DNA of 64,000 nt from Alphaproteobacteria bacterium (GTDB lineage Bacteria; Pseudomonadota; Alphaproteobacteria; Rhodobacterales; Rhodobacteraceae): the NCBI GenBank assembly GCA_030433335.1, contig JAUILL010000001.1, positions 62,001-126,000 of the forward strand, written 5' to 3'. Positions 33,179-42,200 of the stretch are shown here, one piece after another. A program made the translations under genes and the position numbers. The notes beneath the pieces were generated by a model. That model did not search any database, was not told the DNA's origin, and worked only from the letters and a program-made list of their open reading frames with translations. Numbering within the stretch: the first letter of the stretch is position 1; each line of letters begins with the position of its first letter.

Positions 33179-34660
33179 ATGGCTACCCCCCTCTCACTGA
33201 ACACACTGGACCAACTGCCCGAGACAATCGGCAAGCCGTCCTATGCCCGCGCTGACCTGAGCGGCGGGATCCTGCACTTCGGTGTGGGGAACTTCCACCG
33301 CGCGCATCAGGCGACCTATCTGCACCAGCTGTTCAATCAGGGCAAAGGCCATGATTGGGCGATCGTAGGCGCAGGCGTGATGGAGGGCGACAAGCGCGCC
33401 CGCGACGTGCTGGCCGCGCAGGACTGGCTGACCACCTTGGTCGAGCAAGAGGCAGATCACAGCGGCGCGCAGATCATCGGCTCTATGGTGGATTATCTGG
33501 AACCGGCGAATGCAGCGGCGATCATTGCCAAGCTGGCCGATCCAGCGATCCGCATCGTGTCCACCACCATCACCGAGGGCGGCTATTTCCTCGATGCGAC
33601 GGACACCTTTGATCCGACCCATCCGGCGATTGCCCATGATGGCGCGAACCCCGATGCCCCCAAAACCGTCTTCGGCATGATCGTCGCTGGCCTGAAGGCC
33701 CGCCGCGACGCTGGCCACGCGCCCTTTACCATCATGTGCTGCGACAACATTCCCCACAACGGGAACGTGACCCGCAATGCCGTGGTGGGCACCGCGAAAC
33801 TGTCGGACCGCGATTTCGCGGATTGGATCGTCACAAACGTGGCCTTCCCGAATTCGATGGTGGATCGCATCACCCCCGCAACCTCGGACCGCGAGCGTCA
33901 AATCGCGGCGGATGAGTATGGCATTCAGGACGGCTGGCCCGTCTTCTGCGAAGGCTTCATCCAGTGGGTGATGGAAGACAACTTCCCCCTGGGCCGTCCG
34001 GAGCTCGAGGCTGTTGGCGTTGAATTCGTTGAGGATGTTGCTCCCTTCGAGCTGATGAAGCTCCGCATCCTGAACGGAGGCCACGCAGCCATCGCGTATC
34101 CGGGCGGCCTGCTTGATATTCACTTCGTGCACGAGGCGATGGAGCATCCGCTGATCAATGCCTATCTCGCGAAGCTAACCCGCGAAGAGATCCTGCCGGG
34201 CATTCCGCCGGTGCCGAACACCGACACCAGCGAGTACCAGAAGCTGATCGACCGCCGGTTCTCGAACCCCAAGATCGGCGATACCATCCGCCGGCTGTGT
34301 CTGGACGGCTCGAACCGCCAGCCCAAATTCATCGTGCCCCAAATCCGCGACGCGCTGGCCAGCAGCGGCAGCATCAAAGGTCTGGCGCTCGAGAGCGCCC
34401 TGTGGTGCCGCTACTGCTATGGCACCAGCGAGAGCGGTGCGGTGATCGAGGCCAACGATCCCAGCTGGGACATGCTGGTCGCGACCTCGGCCGAGGCCAA
34501 GGAAGACCCACAGGCATGGTTGACCGGCCTGCCGGCCGTCTACGGCGATCTGGCCCAGAACGAAGCGTTCTCCACCGCGTTCGCCGCGGCGCTGAATGCC
34601 CTGTGGGCCGATGGCACCGCAGCGGTTCTGACCAAGTATCTCGAGGACCAGCCCCTGTGA
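33179..34660 (+). CDS. mtlK: Mannitol 2-dehydrogenase, long-chain polyol dehydrogenase family
   Basis: This 493-residue NAD-dependent polyol-specific long-chain dehydrogenase oxidises D-mannitol to D-fructose, and often D-arabitol to D-xylulose. The N-terminal GVGNFHRAHQ and central KLRILNGGHAAIAYPG motif with the catalytic Lys, Asn and His are present. Its stop overlaps the GTG start of the phosphatase gene. With xylB downstream, oxidation of arabitol to xylulose is a sensible second substrate. Confidence 0.93.
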   Translation: MATPLSLNTLDQLPETIGKPSYARADLSGGILHFGVGNFHRAHQATYLHQLFNQGKGHDWAIVGAGVMEGDKRARDVLAAQDWLTTLVEQEADHSGAQIIGSMVDYLEPANAAAIIAKLADPAIRIVSTTITEGGYFLDATDTFDPTHPAIAHDGANPDAPKTVFGMIVAGLKARRDAGHAPFTIMCCDNIPHNGNVTRNAVVGTAKLSDRDFADWIVTNVAFPNSMVDRITPATSDRERQIAADEYGIQDGWPVFCEGFIQWVMEDNFPLGRPELEAVGVEFVEDVAPFELMKLRILNGGHAAIAYPGGLLDIHFVHEAMEHPLINAYLAKLTREEILPGIPPVPNTDTSEYQKLIDRRFSNPKIGDTIRRLCLDGSNRQPKFIVPQIRDALASSGSIKGLALESALWCRYCYGTSESGAVIEANDPSWDMLVATSAEAKEDPQAWLTGLPAVYGDLAQNEAFSTAFAAALNALWADGTAAVLTKYLEDQPL

Positions 34661-35334
34661 GCGACCAGCCGGAACCTCGCCTCGTAATCTTTGATTGCGA
34701 CGGCGTCTTGGTGGACAGCGAGCCGATTTCGCTGTCCGTCATGCGCGAGGTTCTGGCAGAGCAGGGCTGTCATCTGACCGAAGCCGAAGGCTACGAACAA
34801 CTGCTCGGGCGGTCGATCTCGACGATTGCCCGAACACTTCAGGAAGAGCGGGACTGGACACTGGACGACAGCCACCTCGAGGTCATGCGCCAACGCCTCT
34901 ACGCGCGGTTCAAAGCTGAACTTGCACCGATTGCCCATGTGGCAGACGCGATTGACGCTATGGACTGGCCCGTGTGCGTGGCATCCTCGAGCCAGCCGGA
35001 CCGGATCAAAACCTCGCTCGAACTGACGGGGCTCTACCAGAAATTCGCACCCAATATCTTTTCATCCAGCATGGTGCGCCGCGGCAAACCTGCGCCGGAC
35101 CTGTTCCTCTATGCGGCCGAGAAAATGGGCGTCGCGCCCAAGGATTGCGTCGTGATCGAAGACAGCCCCGCAGGGATCAAGGCGGCCCAGAGCGCAGGTA
35201 TGCGTGTGATCGCCTTTGTTGGCGGGGGCCACGCAGCGCCCGCGCGGCTTCGTGAACAGGCGGAATTATTAGTACCGAATGGAGTGGTTGAAACTATGTC
35301 CGACTTGGTTGCAACATTACAGACCATTCGTTGA
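34657..35334 (+). CDS. HAD-family sugar phosphatase
   Basis: This 225-residue haloacid dehalogenase-like hydrolase has motif I DCDGVLVDS (nucleophile Asp), motif II in the VASSSQ segment, and motif IV VIEDSPAGI. It resembles beta-phosphoglucomutase/phosphatase-type subfamily I proteins, which remove phosphate from sugar phosphates or 2-deoxyglucose-6-phosphate. It starts with GTG overlapping the mtlK stop, so it belongs to the polyol operon. It may clear dead-end sugar phosphates. Confidence 0.87.
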   Translation: MSDQPEPRLVIFDCDGVLVDSEPISLSVMREVLAEQGCHLTEAEGYEQLLGRSISTIARTLQEERDWTLDDSHLEVMRQRLYARFKAELAPIAHVADAIDAMDWPVCVASSSQPDRIKTSLELTGLYQKFAPNIFSSSMVRRGKPAPDLFLYAAEKMGVAPKDCVVIEDSPAGIKAAQSAGMRVIAFVGGGHAAPARLREQAELLVPNGVVETMSDLVATLQTIR

Positions 35335-35350
35335 AGGCAGGGCCGTTCAC

Positions 35351-36931
35351 ATGACTCAATACGTTTGTGCCGTCGATGTCGGTACAGCCAGTGCCCGTGC
35401 GGCGCTATTTGATCGTGATGGCACCAGGCTGGCCAAAGCGGTGCATCCCATTGCGCTCTACCAGATGGAAGGGGCGCGGGCCGAACACAGCTCTGAAAAC
35501 ATCTGGGAAGCGGTTGGGATTTGCGTGCGGCAGGTCGTGGCGGGGATTGATCCTGCAGACGTCGTTGCGATTGGCTTCGACGCCACGTGCTCTTTGGTGC
35601 TGCGCGACAAAACCGGAGCGCCCCTGCGGCTGGGGCCCGATGGACGTGATACGATCCTGTGGTTCGACCACCGCGCCGCGCCTCAGGCCGAAGTCTGCAA
35701 CGCGACCGGCCATTCCATTCTGAAAGTGCAGGGCGGTACGTTCTCGCCGGAAAAGCAGGTACCCAAACTTCTCTGGTTAAAAAACCGGCGCCCCCATTTG
35801 TGGGAGCAACTCGGAGCGGCCTATGATCTGGCGGACTTCCTCACGTTTCGCGCCAGCGGATCGAATGCGCGCTCTGCCTGCACGATCACTGCGAAATGGA
35901 GCTATCAACCAGAGCGCGGTGGGTGGCAGGATGATTTTCTCCAGCAAATCGGACTGAGTGAGCTGTCCGAGAAGGCAAACATGCCCTGTGCTGTGACACC
36001 GCTTGGGACCTCTGTGGGAACACTCACCTCGGACGCGGCTGAACATCTGGGCCTTACGTCTGAATGCAAGGTTGCGACAGGCATGGTTGACGCCTTTGCA
36101 GGTGCATTGGGGGCCGTGGGCCATTGTCCGGGCGATAGCCTCGGGGATGGGTCCGACCTTGCTCTGATCGCCGGAACATCCTCTTGTGTGATGTCCGTGA
36201 ACCGAGACCCTTGGGCGATCCGAGGAGTCTGGGGCCCCTATGCGGACGCGATCTTGCCAGGATATTGGGTCAGCGAAGGGGGGCAATCAGCCACCGGCGC
36301 CTTGCTCGATTTCATCCTGCGGAACTTTGGCCCCGACAAAACCGAAGCCCCCGAAGCGCACCAACGGGTTGAAATGCGCCTCCGACAGATGCGAGAGGCC
36401 GAAGGTCCGCGCTTGGCCGATGGGATTCATATTTTGCCCGACGTGAACGGCAATCGTTCTCCCTTTGCCGATCCGCAGATGCGGGGTGTGATTTCTGGGC
36501 TGACCATGGATCAGAGCTTTGACAGCGTGTGCAAACTCTATTGGCGTGCGGCGGTGTCCTTGGCCTTGGGGCTGCGTCAGATCATCGAACATATGCGGTC
36601 AAAAGGTCCTGCGATCCGTGTCCTTCACGTGACGGGCGGCCATGTCCGCAGCGATTTGCTCTTGCAGCTTTATGCAGACGTGACGGGCTGCGAGGTCCAG
36701 ATCGCCGCCGAGGGCGAGGCTGTCCTGCTTGGGACGGCAGCTCTGGCTGCGGTGACCGGCGGGCTCTATCCCGATCTGATTTCTGCGGCGACCGAGATGC
36801 GGGAAGACGGCCGGATGTATCGCCCCGACCCCGAAGCCCAGAGCATTTACGACGAAGACTACGCGATCTTTCTCCGGATGCAGGCGCACCGCGACGAATT
36901 GAACGCTATGAGACAGAAGACAAAGGGCTGA
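35351..36931 (+). CDS. FGGY-family pentulose kinase (D-ribulokinase-like)
   Basis: This 526-residue cytoplasmic sugar kinase has the ASKHA fold. The N-terminal DVGTASARAALFD phosphate loop, FDATCSLVL, and GGQSATGALLDFIL motifs place it in the FGGY/ribulokinase branch rather than with xylulokinase. Probable substrates are D-ribulose or another ketopentose from ribitol-type polyols. The ATG at 35351 lies 16 bases after the HAD gene stop. It precedes xylB by three bases, so one operon carries two different pentulose kinases. Confidence 0.85.
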   Translation: MTQYVCAVDVGTASARAALFDRDGTRLAKAVHPIALYQMEGARAEHSSENIWEAVGICVRQVVAGIDPADVVAIGFDATCSLVLRDKTGAPLRLGPDGRDTILWFDHRAAPQAEVCNATGHSILKVQGGTFSPEKQVPKLLWLKNRRPHLWEQLGAAYDLADFLTFRASGSNARSACTITAKWSYQPERGGWQDDFLQQIGLSELSEKANMPCAVTPLGTSVGTLTSDAAEHLGLTSECKVATGMVDAFAGALGAVGHCPGDSLGDGSDLALIAGTSSCVMSVNRDPWAIRGVWGPYADAILPGYWVSEGGQSATGALLDFILRNFGPDKTEAPEAHQRVEMRLRQMREAEGPRLADGIHILPDVNGNRSPFADPQMRGVISGLTMDQSFDSVCKLYWRAAVSLALGLRQIIEHMRSKGPAIRVLHVTGGHVRSDLLLQLYADVTGCEVQIAAEGEAVLLGTAALAAVTGGLYPDLISAATEMREDGRMYRPDPEAQSIYDEDYAIFLRMQAHRDELNAMRQKTKG

Positions 36932-36934
36932 AAC

Positions 36935-38389
36935 ATGTACCTCGGGATTGATTTGGGCACCTCTGGTGTCAAAGCCCTTTTGATGGATGAAACGCAGCGG
37001 GTCGTTGCGAGTGCCACAGCAGCGCTTACTGTCCAGCAGCCAAAACCCTTGTGGTCAGAACAGGATCCGGCCGACTGGATCGCGGCAGCAGATGCGGCGA
37101 TCCTTGAGTTAAAGGTCAAGGCCCCAAAGGAACTGGCAGCGCTGAAAGGCATTGGCCTATCGGGTCAGATGCATGGGGCAACTTTGCTGGACGCTGCCGA
37201 CGATGTGCTGCGACCCTGCATCCTGTGGAATGATGTGCGCAGCCACAAAGAAGCGGCGGAATTGGATGCACAGCCGCAGTTCCGAGAGATTTCGGGCAAC
37301 ATCGTGTTTCCAGGCTTCACTGCTCCCAAACTGGCTTGGGTCAGGAACAACGAGCCAGAGATTTTTGACAAAGTGGCAAAGGTCCTGCTGCCCAAGGATT
37401 ACCTGCGGCTTTGGCTGACTGGCGATCACGTGTCAGAAATGTCGGATGCGGCGGGCACTTCCTGGCTCGATGTTGGGGCGCGTTCTTGGTCGGATGAACT
37501 GCTCGAGGCCAGCGGGATGCGGCGTGAGCAGATGCCGGACTTGGTCGAGGGCAGCGAGGTTTCTGGCACCCTGCGGACCGAACTCGCGCAGCGCTGGGGC
37601 GTTCCTGCCGATGTCGTCGTCGCCGGTGGGGCAGGGGATAACGCGGCCTCTGCGATCGGGCTGGGGACGATTGGCGCCGGAGACGGGTTTGTATCGCTCG
37701 GCACCTCAGGCGTCGTTTTCGCGGCAACGGATAAATACCTGCCGAAACCCGAGAGCGCGGTGCACGCCTTCTGTCATGCTCTACCAGAAACTTGGCACCA
37801 GATGGGAGTGATCTTGTCCGCCGCATCTGCGCTGGGTTGGTTTGCGGGCATCACGGGTCAGTCAGCTGCAGCCCTCTCCGATGCAATCGGACAAGAGGTG
37901 CAAGCGCCTGGTGCAGTGACATTCCTGCCTTATTTGTCCGGCGAACGGACGCCCCACAATGATGCAATGCTACAGGGCAGTTTTACAGGGCTTGGTCACG
38001 CGACAGATAGTGCTGCAATGACCCGTGCGGTCCTCGAAGGTGTAACTTTCGCCTTAAAGGAGAACCTGATCGCGCTGCAACGCGCCGGCGGCCGCGTTGA
38101 TGCGCTGCTTGCTGTCGGTGGCGGCGCGCGTTCGGCCTACTGGTTGCGCCTGATTGCAACAGTTCTGGAAGTGCCGGTTCAGATCGCCGCTGACGGGGAT
38201 TACGGCGCTGCCTTTGGCGCGGCGCGGTTGGGCATGTTGGCTGCCACTGGTGCCGCGCCCTCGGAAATCTGCAGCAGACCGGTGATTCAGACCGAATATG
38301 CCCCCCAAGACGCCCTAAAATCAGCATTCGACGATGCATTTGCACGCTACCAGGCACTTCGTCCTGCTCTCAAAATGACACGGAACTGA
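36935..38389 (+). CDS. xylB: Xylulokinase
   Basis: This 484-residue FGGY kinase phosphorylates D-xylulose to xylulose-5-phosphate. IDLGTSGVKALLMD at the N-terminus, the xylulokinase-specific SGQMHGATLLD and PCILWNDVRS motifs, and GERTPHND are present. It is the last gene of the polyol operon and feeds arabitol- or xylitol-derived xylulose into the pentose phosphate pathway. No strong terminator is visible after it. Confidence 0.93.
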   Translation: MYLGIDLGTSGVKALLMDETQRVVASATAALTVQQPKPLWSEQDPADWIAAADAAILELKVKAPKELAALKGIGLSGQMHGATLLDAADDVLRPCILWNDVRSHKEAAELDAQPQFREISGNIVFPGFTAPKLAWVRNNEPEIFDKVAKVLLPKDYLRLWLTGDHVSEMSDAAGTSWLDVGARSWSDELLEASGMRREQMPDLVEGSEVSGTLRTELAQRWGVPADVVVAGGAGDNAASAIGLGTIGAGDGFVSLGTSGVVFAATDKYLPKPESAVHAFCHALPETWHQMGVILSAASALGWFAGITGQSAAALSDAIGQEVQAPGAVTFLPYLSGERTPHNDAMLQGSFTGLGHATDSAAMTRAVLEGVTFALKENLIALQRAGGRVDALLAVGGGARSAYWLRLIATVLEVPVQIAADGDYGAAFGAARLGMLAATGAAPSEICSRPVIQTEYAPQDALKSAFDDAFARYQALRPALKMTRN

Positions 38390-38564
38390 TTCGGAAACGC
38401 ACCCCATACTTGCGGATGTAGACCCCTCTCCTTGGAGAAGAGTGAAAAAAATCAGCCTCTGTCTGCGTGAGAAAACGGTGAAATCTTAAGTTGCCATTAA
38501 CTAAATTTTGCAATTCTGAATTGTGGAAACAGGCTATTTTCAAGTCCGGACGTTCAAATCCGTG

Positions 38565-38611
38565 TGGATATGCGTTATATCCATAGGGGTAAGGTATCTC
38601 CCTTCGAGATA
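38565..38611 (+). promoter_or_regulatory. Two tandem palindromes upstream of the antitoxin-like gene
   Basis: TGGATAT-GCGTT-ATATCCA (38565-38583) and TATCTC-CCTTC-GAGATA (38595-38611) both have five-base spacers and lie 30 bases apart, just before the start at 38625. Such paired palindromes are typical autoregulatory operators of antitoxin genes. Confidence 0.55.
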
Positions 38612-38624
38612 TCTGTGGTGACGG

Positions 38625-39125
38625 ATGGTGACATTGGAACAGTTTTCGAGCGAGCAGACCCGGGCAGTGGTTTCGAATTCGGCTTGGCGTGTATTTTTGC
38701 AAGACGCAGCGTGGCTGGGGATGTCGGCCGAGACACGGTGTACCGTGCTTGGCGACGTGTCAGAGCCGCTCTACGAGAGCTGGATGAAAGCGGCGGACGT
38801 GAAGTTCAGCCGGGACCAACTGGACCGCATTGTTTTGCTCCATGCAATTCGTGAGCGCCTAGAGAAGCTGTTTGGTTGCGCAAATGCCTCGAGCGAGTGG
38901 CTCTTGGCCGTGCATTCAGAAAAGGACCCCGTGTTTGCAGGCCGTAGCCCGATGGAGCATGTAATCTACGAAGGCATGATCGGTCTCTATCACATTCTCA
39001 CTCGGCTCGAGAAAATGATGGAAGACATTACCTCTGCTCTCACAAATTGGGAGGATGAGGATGCGGACGATCACATCTGGCCAGCTGACGACGCAACTAA
39101 CAATCGCCCGCGTCTTCTGCACTAA
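38625..39125 (+). CDS. MbcA/ParS/Xre-type antitoxin-like protein (DUF2384), orphan
   Basis: The C-terminal half of this 166-residue protein matches the toxin-binding domain of MbcA/ParS/Xre antitoxins. It has a helix RIVLLHAIRERLEKLFG, then a SEWLL segment, then FAGRSPMEHVIYEGMIGLYHIL, which corresponds to the family's GRTPLELL block. The N-terminal part (LGMSAETRCTVLG) resembles the degenerate HTH of Xre antitoxins. The usual partner is a RES-domain NAD+-degrading toxin, and none is found next to it. It lies alone between xylB and a glycosyltransferase. The Asp-rich tail is unusual. The start is moderately certain. Confidence 0.72.
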   Translation: MVTLEQFSSEQTRAVVSNSAWRVFLQDAAWLGMSAETRCTVLGDVSEPLYESWMKAADVKFSRDQLDRIVLLHAIRERLEKLFGCANASSEWLLAVHSEKDPVFAGRSPMEHVIYEGMIGLYHILTRLEKMMEDITSALTNWEDEDADDHIWPADDATNNRPRLLH

Positions 39126-39194
39126 ACCGTCGGGGGTGGCAGGCGCACACGTCTCGGGCTAGTCTTTGGGAAACCGAAATTTCTCAGGCAAGTC

Positions 39195-40256
39195 ATGCGG
39201 ATACTCAGCGTCAGCACCCAACGAAACGAAGGCCCCTTTCTGCTGGAGTGGATCGCACACCAGCGGGCCTGCGGGGTCACGGACCTTCTGATTTATTCGA
39301 ACGACTGCACGGATGGCAGTGACACGATGCTGGACGCACTCGATGCGGCGGGCGTTGTAACTCATGTGCGCCAAGAGGTGCCCGAGGGCGAAAGTGTCCA
39401 ATGGACCGCGCTGAAGGCCGCATGGAAGCACCCGCTTCGCAAAGAGGTCGATTGGGCACTGGTCTGCGACATCGACGAGTTTCCGGTGGTCAAGGTCGGC
39501 GAGGGCACGTTCCAGGATCTGATTGCCGCCGTTCTTGGCGATTGTGACGCAATCGTCCTGCCGTGGCGGCTCTTTGGTTCTGCGGGGGTGCAACGTTTCG
39601 TCGATGCACCGGTCACCGAACAGTTTCGAATGGCGCAAGTCCCGGATGCCCGTTGGCCGGTCGCCGCGACCTTTTTCAAGACTTTGTTCCGGGTGGATGG
39701 CCCGTTCAACCAGTTTGGCGTCCACCGGCCCAAACAGAAAGCGCCGGCCAAAGCTGGGCTGCCTGAGTTTATGGACGGCGCGGCGCGGCCTTTGCCCGAA
39801 GCGTTTGTGAAAAACGCGAAGCGCCTGTCTTTGTTCGGGACGACCATCGGGCGAGGGCTGGTAGAGATGAACCATTATTCTCTGCGCTCAGCTGAAAGCT
39901 TCCTGATCAAGAAAGAGCGCGGGCTGCCCAATCGGACTGAAAAATCCATCGATCTGGCCTATTGGGTCGAGCGAAATTTCAACGAGGTCGAAGAAGCCGC
40001 GATCGACCGCACTGCATCTCGTCGCGCAGAGGAAACCGAGCGTTTGCTACAAATCGACGGAATGCAAGAACTCCATAATACTGCGGTCCGCTGGCACAAA
40101 GAGCGGTTCCTTGATCTGATTACCACAGAGCAGGGGCACAAGCTGTATAGCCAATTGCTGTTATCCGGAAGCAGTGTAACTCCGCCTGCCGAAGCTGCAC
40201 ACCAACTCGTGTCTTGGTTCCAGACGGCGTATCGGCGTTCCTTGGAAGAGATGTGA
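39195..40256 (+). CDS. Glycosyltransferase family 2-like protein
   Basis: This 353-residue protein begins with a STQRNEGPFLLEWIAHQRACG block and has a CDIDEF motif (D92, D94) that serves as the DXD metal site of GT-A glycosyltransferases. It resembles the Glyco_tranf_2_4 proteins common in Rhodobacterales, often involved in surface polysaccharides. No polysaccharide cluster is nearby, so donor and acceptor are unknown. It has no signal or membrane segment. Confidence 0.82.
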   Translation: MRILSVSTQRNEGPFLLEWIAHQRACGVTDLLIYSNDCTDGSDTMLDALDAAGVVTHVRQEVPEGESVQWTALKAAWKHPLRKEVDWALVCDIDEFPVVKVGEGTFQDLIAAVLGDCDAIVLPWRLFGSAGVQRFVDAPVTEQFRMAQVPDARWPVAATFFKTLFRVDGPFNQFGVHRPKQKAPAKAGLPEFMDGAARPLPEAFVKNAKRLSLFGTTIGRGLVEMNHYSLRSAESFLIKKERGLPNRTEKSIDLAYWVERNFNEVEEAAIDRTASRRAEETERLLQIDGMQELHNTAVRWHKERFLDLITTEQGHKLYSQLLLSGSSVTPPAEAAHQLVSWFQTAYRRSLEEM

Positions 40257-40514
40257 GTCGCAGCAATTGCGGTTTTCCGGTTCTGCACTCATCTCTGTGC
40301 TCGCAACTATCTTTCGCGGACTGCCCTCATTTTAACGATGCACGACGTGCAGACGCGACGTCATGCGCACAAAAGCGCTAGTGCTTGTTGTCGCGCTACG
40401 TCCATTCTTGACCATCCGGTCAACCTCCTCAAAGTTATCTTCCATTCACCAAAAAGCAGGACGGAAAAGCCGCCTGCGCGTCGAATGACAGATAAAAACC
40501 AACAGGAGAGAATG

Positions 40515-42140
40515 ATGACCGGGATGACACGTACCTTGATGGCGGCCTTGATGGTGTCGACCATCGCAGGCGGCATGGCGACCGCTGCAACCCATCCGAC
40601 CACAGGCGAAGAGCTGGCCGCTGACCAAACCTTTACCAACTGGACCCTCGACAACCCCAGCAGCTTTGACCCCCAAGTGGTCGAGGACTCGGACGGTGCC
40701 GCCATGGTGCGCAACATGTTCGAAGGCCTGATGAACCAGGATGCAGACGGCAACCTCGTGCCCGGCGTGGCCACAGGCTACACCGTGAACGACGACAAGA
40801 ACGTTTACACCTTTACCCTGCGCCCCGAGGCGGTTTGGTCGAATGGCGATCCCGTGGTTGCTGGCGATTTCGTTTATGCATGGCAGCGCGCGGTTGATCC
40901 CGAACTGGCCTCGCCCTACGCGTGGTTCATGGAGCTGATGTCGATCGAGAACGCCTCGGCCATTATCGCGGGCGAAAAGCCGATCACCGATCTGGGTGTG
41001 AAAGCTATCGATGACCACACTCTCGAAGTCACCCTGTCTGCGTCGCTGCCCTATTTCGCGACCATGACCACGCACTCGACCACATTCCCAGCGCCCAAGA
41101 AGGTGATTGAGGAATTCGGCGCAGAATGGACCAAGCCTGAAAATATCGTGGTGAACGGCGCATTCATCCTCGAAGATTTTACACCCGGCGAGCGGATCGT
41201 TCAGGTGCGGAACCCGTCGTATTGGGACAACGAGCACACCATCCTCGATAAGATCGAGACCTTGGTTGTGACCGACCAGAACCAAGCGTTGACGCGGTAT
41301 TTGGCTGGCGAGTTTGACCGGATCGAATTGCCAGCGGGTACTTATCCCAAGATGAAGGCAGAACGTCCCGATGAAGCGGTGAGCGTGCCGTGGCTGTGCA
41401 ACTACTATTACACCTTCAACGTCAGCGATTCCGGCCCCGAGGCGTTCAAGGACGTCCGCGTGCGTCAGGCGCTGTCGCTGGCAGTCGACCGCAAGGTCAT
41501 CACCGAGAACGTGATGCAGGGCGGTCAGCCCGAAGCCTATAGCTTTACCCCTGCCGCTGTGGCGGGTTTCGAGCCCCCGAAATCGGCGATGGCGGACATG
41601 ACCCAAGCCGAGCGCGATGCCAAGGCCAAGGAACTGCTAGCCGAAGCGGGTTATGATGCCAGCAACCCGCTGAGCTTTGACATGATCTACAACACTTCGG
41701 AAAACCACAAGAAAGTGGCGGTTGTCCTGAGCCAGATGTGGAAGCAGAAGCTAGGGGTTGAGGCGAACCTTGCGAATATGGAATGGAAGACCTTCCTGGA
41801 TACGCGCGGCCGTCAGGACTTTGCTCTGGCCCGCGGCGCATGGTGTGGCGACTATAACGAAGCGTCGACCTTCCTCGATCTGCTGACCACTCCGTCGGGC
41901 TACAACGACGGCAAGTATTCGAACACCGAATATGACGAGCTAATCCAGTCGGCAAAGACCGCCGAGAACGCGCCCGAGCTTTATACCGAAGCCGAAGCGA
42001 TCCTTGCCGAGGAAATGCCCGTGATCCCGATCTACCACTACGCGGGGGTCATGATGATCGACACCGACCTGAAGGGCTGGCCCTATCAGAACGTCGAGCG
42101 CAACTGGTACGGCAAGAACCTGTACAAAGTCGCTGAATAA
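40515..42140 (+). CDS. Oligopeptide-type ABC transporter substrate-binding protein (OppA family)
   Basis: This 541-residue periplasmic binding protein belongs to SBP_bac_5. The signal peptide MTGMTRTLMAALMVSTIAGG ends near ATA-A. The body carries the family pattern of NWTLDNPSSFDPQ, FEGLMNQDADG and YTFTLRPEAVWSNGDPV. I prefer the ATG at 40515 for its spacing to AGGAG; one codon upstream is an alternative. The following genes supply two permeases and a fused ATPase. Ligand could be peptide or, given the glycerate kinase at the operon end, another solute. Confidence 0.9.
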   Translation: MTGMTRTLMAALMVSTIAGGMATAATHPTTGEELAADQTFTNWTLDNPSSFDPQVVEDSDGAAMVRNMFEGLMNQDADGNLVPGVATGYTVNDDKNVYTFTLRPEAVWSNGDPVVAGDFVYAWQRAVDPELASPYAWFMELMSIENASAIIAGEKPITDLGVKAIDDHTLEVTLSASLPYFATMTTHSTTFPAPKKVIEEFGAEWTKPENIVVNGAFILEDFTPGERIVQVRNPSYWDNEHTILDKIETLVVTDQNQALTRYLAGEFDRIELPAGTYPKMKAERPDEAVSVPWLCNYYYTFNVSDSGPEAFKDVRVRQALSLAVDRKVITENVMQGGQPEAYSFTPAAVAGFEPPKSAMADMTQAERDAKAKELLAEAGYDASNPLSFDMIYNTSENHKKVAVVLSQMWKQKLGVEANLANMEWKTFLDTRGRQDFALARGAWCGDYNEASTFLDLLTTPSGYNDGKYSNTEYDELIQSAKTAENAPELYTEAEAILAEEMPVIPIYHYAGVMMIDTDLKGWPYQNVERNWYGKNLYKVAE

Positions 42141-42149
42141 ATCCTGAGA

Positions 42150-42175
42150 GCAGGCGTCCCGCAGCGGGCGCCTGC
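42150..42175 (+). repeat. Stem-loop after the OppA-type gene
   Basis: GCAGGCGTCC pairs with GGGCGCCTGC (one T-G pair) ten bases after the stop codon, with no T-run. It is again placed between a binding-protein gene and the permease genes, as in the liv and smo operons. Confidence 0.7.
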
Positions 42176-42200
42176 ATCTGCCCATAGGTACCCCTCTGAC

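Noticed and set aside
38390..38480. A terminator after xylB
   Set aside because: The only candidate (CTCT with AGAG near 38427-38442, followed by AAAAAA) has a mismatched short stem and A-run instead of a T-run on the plus strand.
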